A DNA stretch of 64,000 nt from Phanerochaete sordida (lineage: Eukaryota > Basidiomycota > Agaricomycetes > Polyporales > Phanerochaetaceae), in assembly GCA_019973155.2 (NCBI GenBank), contig BPQB01000038.1, positions 186,001 through 250,000 of the forward strand, in the 5' to 3' direction. This document shows, piece after piece, positions 50,072 to 60,020 of this stretch (position 1 is its first letter; the number at the start of each line of letters is the position of its first letter). The notes beneath the pieces are model-generated. The model worked only from the letters and a program-made list of their open reading frames with translations, was not told where the DNA came from and ran no database searches. The position numbers and the translations under genes were made by a program.

Positions 50072-53000
50072 ATGCTGCGGTTGCCTTGGAGTGAACAGGT
50101 GACCCTCATCGACGAGCCCCTCGAAGACCTGCTGCCGGACGCGCAGAAGGTCTTGGCTCAGATTAAACCGGTCTTCACAGCAGTCAATGTACGTTGGAGA
50201 TCTTGCGCATCAGCACTGTATTAGCATTGATACCTTCAACTCTGACTTGATTTCCACAGGCTCTTGACGAGAGGTACTATGGGCAACGCATAGCGTTGAT
50301 CAACGGCGTCAAGAGGCTGGTAGCCGTTCTGGTACAAGCCACAGCGGACGCGGCTGATGTAATCAACACCTACGATAACAACAATGAAGGTCAAGAGCAG
50401 CTTAGACACATGATCAAGTCATGCAGCGAGCTTCAGGAGAGAATGGGCAATTTGCTAAGGTAGGAAAAATCATATAGGTGTCGCGAACATGATATCTTAT
50501 GGCGTTCGCTTTGCACATTTATTACCCGCCATCAAAAAGTAAGTAATCGCGGCAAACAGAGATAAGCTCACCTTAAAACCCACACTTACCATCTTCAAAG
50601 TGAGTCTCGTGGGCGGCAAAGAGACTTCCTCGGCCGGCAAACAGAGACATCCTCGCCTGCGAAAAGGGACTTCTGTCTCGATACAAATCTGCACCAGCTT
50701 AGCATGAACAAGTATTTTGGAGTAGATTTGCAGTAGGGTCTAGGAGGTAGATACTAGCTAGGCGGGGTAGTCTTCAGCGCATCTCCACATCCCGCGGTCC
50801 TCGCCTCTACAGTGTAACCTACGCTACCAGTGTCGAGATTGATGAGGCCGAGCATGGACGTACATATGTGTGACTGGCAGCGAGCGACGCCTAGCGCGAG
50901 GAGGTGTGCACTCGTGACGCACCAATGGTGCGTAAGCCCTCAACATGTTCCAAAAACGCCAGCTCACGGACATCGCCATCGGGCCGTCGGTCGTTCATAT
51001 CGTGTACCCTCCGTGAGCGCACGATGCTGGTGAAGCCGTAGCGTGGCCTGCTGCACTCGAGACCAAGCAGGCGGCGGCTCTCGCTAGTGTCGAAACGCAT
51101 GCAGTAGATGACTTTCTTCAGGTCGACAGATGGATGACCGTAAGGATGCCGAAGTCTGCCTTGCGCGCAGCGTCCGCTATAGCTCGTGTCGGTAGGCTAT
51201 AGGCTGCGGGCCGAAGGAAGCGAGATATAAATCATATCAGGCCCTCGGACCGCAGCTAACGACGATGCGCTCACCGTAGGCCTCCTCGTGCGACAAAGCA
51301 CGCGAGTGTGCGATCGCGACGTCGCGAGCGTCGCCCCATAATTGGCTGAAAACGGGATGTCAATAGTGGTTCCGACGTGAAGAAACAACCGGCATACCCG
51401 GACGCCGACACCCCCGGGGTACGGGTTCCCCTGGACTACCACGTCGTAGAATATGACCATCGACGTGCAGAGCTGCCAGGGCTTGCCAACGTCGTTCAGC
51501 CACGGGGCGTACACGTATGACAGGTCGAGCGCGATGATGTCGAACTTGGCACCGCCGCCGCCGCGCTGCTGCATGAACTTCTATGCGGCGCGCTCCGCGA
51601 TGGTCTTGCTCGCATGGTGCTTCTGCACGGCGGTTGCGTCGCGGCCGCGCGCAGCGAGATCGTCCAAAGCGGACGCGGCACGCCGAGCGCGATCGCGTCA
51701 ATGCCCTTTACCGCCTGGTCGAACGCGCCTTCCTAGACGCACTGTCAGCTCGCGATGTGGCAGTGAGGAGCTAGACCCCACGTACATTGGTGATGTCGGT
51801 TATGATAACGTCCTCGAAGTGGTCGTCGTAGCTCTCGGAGGGGACCCTAAGACAGGGGATTACGGAGTCCCCTCTGACGAGGACCTCTGCTGGTTACTGC
51901 AGCGATATCACTAGCACAACGCAGCGCGCAGTCTGTCCGCGATGCGCCGCAGCGTCGAGTTCGTCAACTCGGCGATCATCAGGGGAATGCTGGTACACGC
52001 GCCATTTACGATAGTGCCGCGCGTGAGCGCACACACGGTGGTGCTCTCGGTGAACTCGTCACAGATGCTATCAGGCGAGAGGTTTACCCCTGCGCGATGC
52101 GACGAAGTTACTTAGTCGAGGACCGGGGCGATCGACCACGTTGAGGTGCGCTCCGGATTCTGCGAGCCCTACAGTGATGCGACGATGCGCCGCCAGGGGA
52201 TGAGTATGCTAAGGCTGACACTGGAACGATTGACGCACAACGAACTGTCAGTGATACTCACGTTCGGGCCGGGCCCTGCGTACGCACTCATTGCTTGGGA
52301 TGCTTGAGATTTGGAACTGGCTCGCCAAACGTCGAATGATCAGTGTGAGTAGGAAGGCGGATAGTAGCAGAGAGGTGTGCAAAGAACTAAGAGCACCATG
52401 GAGAGTGTTGAAAATGCACGAAGGTAGCAATGGTTGAGAGTGTGTGTTACCTTGGGAGGGCGAGTCTTTGCTTTCCGGCGGGCGGAAGTCTCTTTGCCGG
52501 CGGCGGGACTGTATTTGGAGGCGGTAAGCGAGTGTTTGAAGGCCAGATCACCTTTGTTTGCCGCGGTTACTTACTTTTTGATGGCGGATAATAAATGTGC
52601 AAAAGGACCGCCATAATATCTTCGGTGCTCAACACCGTCTAGAGCTGTTTCCGAGCTCCGAGAATCTCAGAAACAGCTGAAAACAGCCCTCCGGTCTCTT
52701 GGCTTTTCTTCACGCTGGTCGGATCATAATGAGGCGATTATCATCGACATGAGGAGAAAATTAGATCAGACGCTGAACGATTTTCAGGTAGGTATTCGTC
52801 TAAGATAACAGGGAATATCTGCTGACATATGCGATCGCCCACCAAAGGGTCAAGGCTCGCTAAGCCTCAGAGAAATATTCGAGAAAGTCAGAGATCTCAA
52901 GGTATGTTTGATACTATTCCAGCCCAGTATTGTTTCATCGAGTACTAACAGCACGATCCCATAGCAAAGAACGGAACAATATCGCATTGCGGGTAAATTT

Positions 53001-55085
53001 CTCGAATTTCGGATTCCTTCAAAGATGCTTACATGGCTTGTGATATATTCCAGAGGATTCGGCTCAGTTTCTTGGGCAACTCGTTCTGCAGAGTGGAAGC
53101 TACGTCGCTCTAGAGGAACGAAAAGACGTGGTAGTCATGTCAAATACCGTACCGGACCACCTATTCGCGGATATCGACAACTGGCTTTCCAGCGAAAAGC
53201 GGATTTACTGCCTATTTGGCGACGCTGGAACCGGGAAAACGCCATTTGCCTACCATCTCTGTGCGCGCCTTCAGTCAAAACAACAGACCTCCGCAGCACT
53301 GGGCGCGTCGTTCTTCTTTGCCTGCAATGATCAGTACCTCGACTCCCTGCGCTTCTTCCTTCCGGCCATCGCATACACGCTTCAGCCCCAGCTCCGTTCG
53401 GAAATTGTGGAGACTGTACGGGAATACCTCTACGAGGGCGGTAAAGAGCAGGAGAAAGCTGCGGCTGAGCAGCTCATCTGCAAGGCACTGGACGCAGGTC
53501 CTCCCTACCCGTCCGGGCCCGGCGGTCAGTCACGAACCGTGCTTGTCATCGACGGCATTGATAAATGCAGGGACACCGAAGATGTCCCCGGACTGCTACG
53601 ATACTTGTTTGGGCTTGTCCGCGGCCTTCCCTGGCTGTACATGGTCATCACCTCCCGACCTCGTCCGAGCGTCATGTCAGCATTTGCAGATCCCAGCTGT
53701 GCTGACATCCTGCACCGGCGCGATTTGGACGATGGGATGGAAAAGTGGCAGGGCGACGCCAAAAAATACCTGGAGTCGGTGGTCCAAGATATTCCGGCCT
53801 GTCGCACGTTTCTCGTCAATCATCCCAGCACCCTCCCTCGTCTCCTTAAATATGCTAAAGACGACCCCGCATTTACGCGCATCCTGATTGCGTTCCTCGA
53901 GATGACACGCGACGATCTCGAGATTCCGTTGAGGAGTCTTCTCACACCATTCGCTCGTCAAGACGTGCTCTACCAGTGCATCTTACAGTCTGCAGCCTCC
54001 CGCATGTCCCCATCTCTGCAGCGCAAGGCCGTCACGCTCTTGGAATTTGTGGCTTTAGGGGGCTTCATTTTCTCCACAAATCGCAACATATTCCTCGGAC
54101 GAAATTCGTCCGCGGACGATATCGCTCTCATCACAGACTCCCTACGGCCCGTGCTCGGAATCAACTCCGACGCTGAGATTGTCCTCCTTCACCCTCCGTT
54201 CCGCGAGTTTCTCCTCAGCCGGCGCAGCTGGCGCCATTTGGTGGAGCCCATGCACACAGATTCAAACGCTGAACTCACCTCTACCTGCCTTGCTGTATTT
54301 GCGAACGCGAACCCAGTCATGAATATCCTAATCACGAATAAGCAGCCTTTACCAGGGCTGAATGGCGTCCCCGGACTCAAGCATCCACTGTTAACCCTCT
54401 GGCCTCAGCAGTTGTCCAAAGCGAAATGCACTGCGCAACTGGTTGACCAGTTAGTCGGATTCGTACCGAGCCCTCAGCTCTGCATCTATGCCTGGGTTAC
54501 CGACACGACCCAAGCAATGCGTGCTGGAGAGGCTATCATACGAGTTGCAAAGGTTCGTGGAGTATTCAGTGGGGTACGTGAACAGATAGCTTATGCATAA
54601 CGTACTCGCAGCAATTAGATCGGCGGGGACGCTTGAAGTGGGACGATGGTGACATGGCGCGCGTGTGCGCCGAGTACTTCCTCTTTGTGGTCTACGTCCA
54701 ACTCTGGCGCGAGCATCTCCACAAGTCCAATACGGCCGACGACGTCGATCCTCCAGGACTTTCGGACAGAGACGTCCTTCGTAGGATCGCGGAGAACTGT
54801 AGAGACGCTAAGGTCGGGATCAGTGCCGTCTTTCCGGGTCGCAGCGGAAGCACATCCGTTGACCGAAGCAGCTCCCAGTCGCTCGACCTCCGTCTCCGCG
54901 ACGGGAAACCCGGCGCGGGGCCTGACCTCATCATATCGACGGGAAGCCGAGTTTATGATTTCGTGCGATACAACGCCATCACGATGGACTTTCGACGAGC
55001 CCTACAGGTTCGCCCTGGGTTCATGGACCAAAAAATGTTTGAAGACGTGAAGTCAGGTGCCTATCGGATTGACGATTGGGTGTAA
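50072..55085 (+). CDS. NACHT-domain STAND NTPase (NLR-like), copy 2, with a transposon in intron 2
   Basis: Seven exons (50072-50188, 50260-50459, 52643-52787, 52848-52901, 52965-52992, 53054-54552, 54612-55085) join in frame to 838 aa. Exon number, phases and two exon sizes (54 and 28 nt) match copy 1, and the length is identical. N-terminal coiled helices lead to Walker A CLFGDAGTGKTP, LGASFFFACN, Walker B VLVIDGIDKCRD and MVITSRPRP. In Walker A the residue after GKT is Pro rather than Ser or Thr, and Walker B has DK where copy 1 has DE; both may affect catalysis. No C-terminal repeats are recognised. Intron 2 (50460-52642) carries a 2.1-kb inverted-repeat element; without it the intron would be 59 nt. 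Confidence 0.85.
50493..50496. repeat. Target-site duplication TATC, left copy
   Basis: TATC precedes the first base of the left inverted repeat, and the same four bases follow the right one at 52617-52620. Confidence 0.6.
50497..50665 (+). repeat. Left terminal inverted repeat
   Basis: This stretch matches the inverse complement of about 52450-52616. Identity is highest in the outer 70 bases and weaker inwards, with small indels. The inner edge is approximate. Confidence 0.75.
50891..51840 (-). pseudogene. Decayed NAD(P)-dependent epimerase/reductase (extended SDR) inside the transposon
   Basis: Pieces of an extended short-chain dehydrogenase of the dihydroflavonol-reductase-like type read in order on the minus strand: DDHFEDVIITDITN (about 51.81 kb), GAFDQAVKGIDAIA (about 51.71 kb), ASKTIAERAA, where the catalytic YxxxK Lys would lie (about 51.6 kb), KFDIIALDLSYVYAPWLND (about 51.5 kb), DARDVAIAHSRAL and GERIVVSCGP (about 51.28 kb), and RFDTSESRRLLGL (about 51.07 kb). 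They are interrupted by stops and frame changes, and the N-terminal GxxGxxG nucleotide-binding motif is not found, so the gene is dead. It is probably a host gene captured by the element. Confidence 0.7.
52450..52616 (-). repeat. Right terminal inverted repeat
   Basis: Inverse partner of 50497-50665; followed directly by the second TATC (52617-52620). The inner edge is approximate. Confidence 0.75.
52617..52620. repeat. Target-site duplication TATC, right copy
   Basis: The second copy of the TATC found at 50493-50496. Taking one copy away together with the element leaves a continuous 59-nt GT-AG intron. Confidence 0.6.
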
Positions 55086-56400
55086 TTAGTCGTTGCCTTT
55101 CGCAAGAGGGGCTTGAAGCTTGCTTGAAACTGTCGTACTACTCTTGAAAAAAATCAATCATACATTACCTCATCTTTCCATGAACAAACACAGCAACAGT
55201 CCATCGCTATCCTTATGTAATAGTCTCAACACCGACGCAGGTGCTGGATCTGAAGATCTGAATCGCAGACGGTCGTGCGATGCGTGGGAATCACTTGCCG
55301 TTTCGGCACTACCACCCTTGGAACCGTGACTGGAGTACGCGCGAGACCCGCCTTGCTCTGCATCCACGACGGCCGCAACGGCGAGCACAGGAGCGACATG
55401 CGGTTGTACGTACGCGCCCTGGCGGCGGCGCCGCGCGATGAACAGGGTGCGCGTGCAGCAACTCCGGCGGCCGTTTCATCGTTGATGTTCGCGCTCTAGG
55501 GCACGCGACGCGACGCCGGACGCTGGCAGAGGACACGGCGCCACGCCAGCATCTCTACCTCGGCGACTTATGACGTGTTGGACTTCGGCAGAAAGCTGCG
55601 CGCACAGGTGGCTGAAGGCTTGGGCGTAGCGGAGCCCAGCACAAGCGCGAGCTCTGAGAACGCGGAGACCCTGCGCGACATGGACCTGGCACACACCTCC
55701 CAGCGACGGCATCTCGTCTCGCGCGTCGTATAACCCACGAGCTTTTTTACTCGCTCGTGGAGAAAGATTCAGTGGGACTGTTCTTGCTGCCGTGAGTTGC
55801 CTTATCGCTCCGCGGTCAATCTCGCTAATTAGCTGTACGTGTTCAGCAGGCTCGTCTCGTTTGTGCCGTTCTCGTCGTACCTTGAACTAAAGTGAATGCC
55901 AAGACGCATCCCTCCCACGCGTCTCGATGACGTGGAAGCTAAGGTTGAGTTCGGCGAACTCGTTCGTTCGCATGGTGGAGGACGTCAGGTGAGTCGCAGT
56001 GCCTTCGGCTTGGGTCTGCTTCTAATGAGACAGTATGACGCCAGCAGGTGCGCATCCTCGTGCGCCCGAAAGTTTACGCTATGCACGATCTGGAAGCCGA
56101 AGACCAGCTCTCGAGGTCACCAGGCCGAAGAACCAGCGGTCACACGCCTCCTTGCACTCGAAGCCGTTCCCACCACTGCGCACAATCACCGCCATCCGTC
56201 CCGTTTCCCTCGCATCGAGACTCGCCAAGCACGCCGGCGTGGCCGTCACGAGAGGCTGCCCCTGCGCACACGCGTGCCCATCTGCGAGGCGGCCTGCGCA
56301 ACGCCTGCGCTTCGCCGGCTCGATAGCATCTCTCTCTCATTATCTGCGATCGCTGAAGATCTGGGCCCTCCGCTCTGAGCAAGCCACCTCCGCACGATGG
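55086..56400. other. Gene-poor interval after NACHT gene 2
   Basis: No gene is supported. A plus-strand frame near 55570-55730 reads VLDFGRKLRAQVAEGLGV and then AETLRDMD; it looks coding-like but has no start or recognised family and may be a pseudogene scrap. GC content rises steadily toward 56.4 kb. Confidence 0.35.
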
Positions 56401-59012
56401 CTCGCACAACCCTCATTCTGCGTATCAGCGCGTTTGCGAGCCCGGATCCTTGTTCTGCTCACACAATAGGACACACAGGCGCCCCAGCCCCGCGCCTCGC
56501 AGATCTAACACAGCCCTCGCCACGGGCCCGACACCCACAATAACGATCCGCGCGCAGCAGACGCGCCGTGCTAGCAGCAGCGGCTCCGCGCTCGCCGGGG
56601 CGCCTCTGCGCGCGAGCCGAGACACCGGAACTCTCTCCCGTCGCTCCGCCGCGCCTCGCCCTCGAGAGCCCCATGCAACAGCATTCAACGCCTGCCGCAG
56701 CCACCGACGTCAGGACCCCCGGCGCCGCGCACGTCTCGGCCGCCTCGCGACGGGCCTTTTGTGCCGCGCTTCGTGACGTCGGGGACGCGTGCGCTCATCA
56801 GTGCTTGGATGGCTCGTTGGTGCGTCGAACCCCTCGACTGTATAGCGTCGTGTGCTGATGGCCTAGATGCTTTGCGTAGGCGGCGCAGAAGCCTGTCCTC
56901 GAGTGTCTCGGGCTCGTGCGCCGTCGCGCTCTGGACCCCGGACCTCCAAGGCCCCATCGCCGCAACCCGCGCCCCGGCAGCATCCCGCCATCTCGACGTC
57001 GTGAGCGTATCGATCCATCGGCCGCGTCGAGGCCCCCGCACCGACCTCTCGCGTGTCGCGACGACGGCCCCGCGTGCCATCAGGGGTGCCCGCACAGAGT
57101 CGCCGCACACCCTGCAGCCCTCCCGCGATGCAGCGCGATACGCAATCCGATGCGTGCGCTCCCACGCCGCGCCTCGCGCCCGCTCACGCGACCACCCGCG
57201 TACGCGCAGCGCACCCCCACGCGCCCACGCGTGTCGCCTGACCCTGGGGCGTGGCCGGCTGCTCACCCATCGGCTCTGTACATCGGGTCTGGACACGACG
57301 CTGTGCACGTCTCTTTCGCGCTTCGAGCCAGGGTCTTGTCCATTGCGCCGCGGGGCCCACGCCGCGTCCATTGCGCCGAGGAGTCCCCCACACGCGGCGC
57401 GCGCGCGCTGCGGGAGCATTCCGGGGTCGCGCACGGCGCGCCTCGACCGCGCGCCGCCGCCACTGCTGCCGCCGCGCAGGCGTCCAAACGCGGCCGCCTC
57501 CCGGCGCGAGGCGCGCGTCTTTGCTCCATCCGGGCGCGCAGACTTCGCAAAGTGCGGCCGTACGCGCGGATCGGTTCGCCCTGCGTTCTTGCCAGCAGCT
57601 CGCGCTCTGGAGTCTGGACCGCCCGGAGCACACGCACAACTGCAGATGGTCCGCCAGGCTGCACGCGCGGGCGGCTCGGCCCCCTGAGCGCCGCCGAGGC
57701 GCGAGGGCGCGTGCCTCAATTAGGCCCGCGCGCCATGCAGCAGCGATCGGGCCCCGCCCTGATCGCCGCGGACGCGGGCGTGGCGCGCCCGGTCGCTGGC
57801 TGGCGGCGTGGCGATCGGGCCCGTCCTTGCACCCGACGGGGGTTGCGCGTGGCGCGGCGGGTGCGGTGCCCCTGCTGCCCCTGCTGTCCATTGCGCCCGT
57901 CGGTGCCTGCAGGGCGCCGCTGCGTGCTAGTGCGTCTGCGACTTGCGAGGTGGCTTTGCCCCGAGGTGCTCGACGGCGGGCTATGTTTCGAAGCGTGCGG
58001 GCCAGCACAGCGGCGGGGCAGGTCGATGGCGAGCTCGCCCCTGTGATTATGCACGACATCGTTTAGGCTACGCGGGGCTGTCGACCCGGGCTGTCGTCGA
58101 GCGGGTCGCAGCTGCACCGCATTTCGAAGCCCTGCCATCCGAGGACGTCGGGCGGGCCGCTTCCTTTTCCCCATGCACGTAAATGCGCGCCATGACATAT
58201 TTGCCAGCGGTTTATGCAAGATCCTCAGCCTGCCATGCCCGACGAGATCTGCCTCCGCGCCCTCCGAAACGTCCGAATTTGACTGGCCCCGGGCTCGAGT
58301 CGCCCCGATGACATGGCCCGAAATAGCAGGGAGCAGTCCAAATGAGGACGCGCTCTCCCTGTCTCCTGCGCCGTCGCGCCCATGGGGCCGCCGTTCTGAT
58401 CCAAGCGCGAAGCCGAGCACGCACCCACGCCAAAGGCTAATCCAGCGAGCTTCGCTGACGCGTCGTGCTCTTGCACGTCGCGTCCCCGCCGGCTGCCCAG
58501 AGTGACAGGGGCGGAGGCATCCGCGCGGATTGGCGCCGCGCGAGCCACAAAGCAGGCCGCACGTCATCGCCCGTGCGACGTGTCCCGCGCGCCGGCGTCC
58601 ACCCGCCCGGCGGGGAAATTTTCGCGCCATTTCCTGCGCGCGCGCGAGGCTTCTGGATAAACGGCTGTCCAACACGCTCTTTTTTTCTTTTCGTTTTGGC
58701 GAAACACCTGCCTGCTGTGCTGCTGTGCAACGCGCGACCGAATTTCACCGCACGTCAGCCCGGCCGCGGTCGTTGCCACCGGGCGGCGCGGCGGGGCGCC
58801 GGCGGCCGCACGCAGCGTTCTCCCGGAGGCGCGGCTCGGCGCAGCCCGACGCCGACGCGCGCTGCGCAGCCCGGCGGGCGCGAGGATTCTGCCGCCACCG
58901 CCTGGTGTGGCGAGGCACGACTTGGGCCGCCACGCGGTCTCTTCCGGAGCATCGTGGCGGCTAGCCGCGCCCGGCGACGCAGAAGCAGAAGAAGCCATGC
59001 GCGGCGTCGCGC

Positions 59013-59164
59013 CGCTCGTGTGACCGCGCGCGGGCCAATCGGCGTGCGCCAGTTTTTCGTCGTCGCGTCGTCAAATTCGAAATCAAAGAAAAAAATGGGA
59101 TCGCGGGCCATGCGCTCGGGCGGCGCGATCGATGGGGGACGCGATCCGCCCGGCCAGGGCGCGC
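59013..59164 (+). repeat. Inverted repeat arm 1 with CCAAT box
   Basis: It contains CGCTCGTGTGAC (59013-59024), the 19-mer GGGCCAATCGGCGTGCGCC (59032-59050), GCGATCGATGGG (59125-59136) and GGCCAGGGCGC (from 59152). All four occur in the same order in the inverse copy at 59893-60020. Confidence 0.7.
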
Positions 59165-59892
59165 GTCCTGCTGCGCGAGAGCCGCCGCGGGCCCGCGTGC
59201 GGCTGCGGCGGGACAGCTCTTGGCTCGGCGGTCACGCGCACCGCTCGACTGCTCGCGCGCTGGCAGGGCCATCGATGCCGCGCGTCGCTGAACGAGGTCG
59301 CGCGCCGCGCTAGAGCGTCGGCTCGGGCAGCGATCGACAGCACGCCGACGCGGGTGCGTGGCAAATCTGCGCAAATCAGCCGCACGAAACCGATCGCGAG
59401 GCAATCAGGGATCGTGGCCCTCGTCGCGGTGGCTGATGCGCCTGTTTTCTGGACGTCGCCCGCTTCGCTCGCTTCAAGAGAAAAACACGTGCGGCGGCGC
59501 GCTGGAAGATTTTTCAGCGGATTTTCAGCGGATTTTCGGGGACGACGGGCGCGCGGCCGACGCGCGCTGGCCTCTTCTGTGCGCGCTGCGCGACGGCCGG
59601 TGGCAACGCGTCGACGGGTGGCAGGGAACGCGCCAGACTTCCTGCGCGTGGACCGAAAGCAGGCTCGTCGCGCATGCTCCGAGCGCAGCCGCATGCACAC
59701 GCCACACGCTGCACTCTAGCCGTCGCGCTAGCCCGCCTCGTGCCTGCTAACGCCCCGCCGTCCCCAACGAGCTGCAGCATCTAGCAACATCGATAACAAC
59801 GTTAGCGAACACTCGTACCACGGCGCACGGCAAACCCTCTTGGACTCTTCGCCTCTCTCCGCCTGCCCCTGCCGCGAACCCAAGTCCCGCCC

Positions 59893-60020
59893 GGCGCCCT
59901 GGCCACATCGTGCGGCGCCCATCGATCGCACGCCTGCACCCGACAATTTTTGATCGCGCCCCGCCACCCAGACGACGCGATTCGGCGCACGCCGATTGGC
60001 CCAGCGGCGTCACACGAGCG
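59893..60020 (-). repeat. Inverted repeat arm 2 with CCAAT box
   Basis: On the minus strand it reads CGCTCGTGTGAC, a six-base spacer (seven in arm 1), the identical 19-mer GGGCCAATCGGCGTGCGCC, then GCGATCGATGGG and GGCCAGGGCGC. It faces arm 1 with about 730 bp between them. Confidence 0.7.

Larger units (their letters stand above)
50497..52616. mobile_element. DNA transposon (non-autonomous, gene-fragment-carrying) with long terminal inverted repeats
   Basis: The element is 2,120 bp. It opens with TTATGGCGTTCGCTTTGCAC and ends with the inverse of TTATGGCGGTCCTTTTGCAC. The similarity runs about 160 bp inwards at each end and includes an almost identical stretch ATCAAAAAGTAAGTAA next to CGGCAAA. 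Short frames read outwards through both repeats give matching peptides (ITYFLMAGNKCAKRTP against VTYFLMADNKCAKGPP). A TATC duplication flanks it. No transposase is recognised inside; instead the centre holds a decayed short-chain dehydrogenase gene on the minus strand. The superfamily is not assigned; a four-base duplication is unusual among the common fungal TIR elements. Confidence 0.8.
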
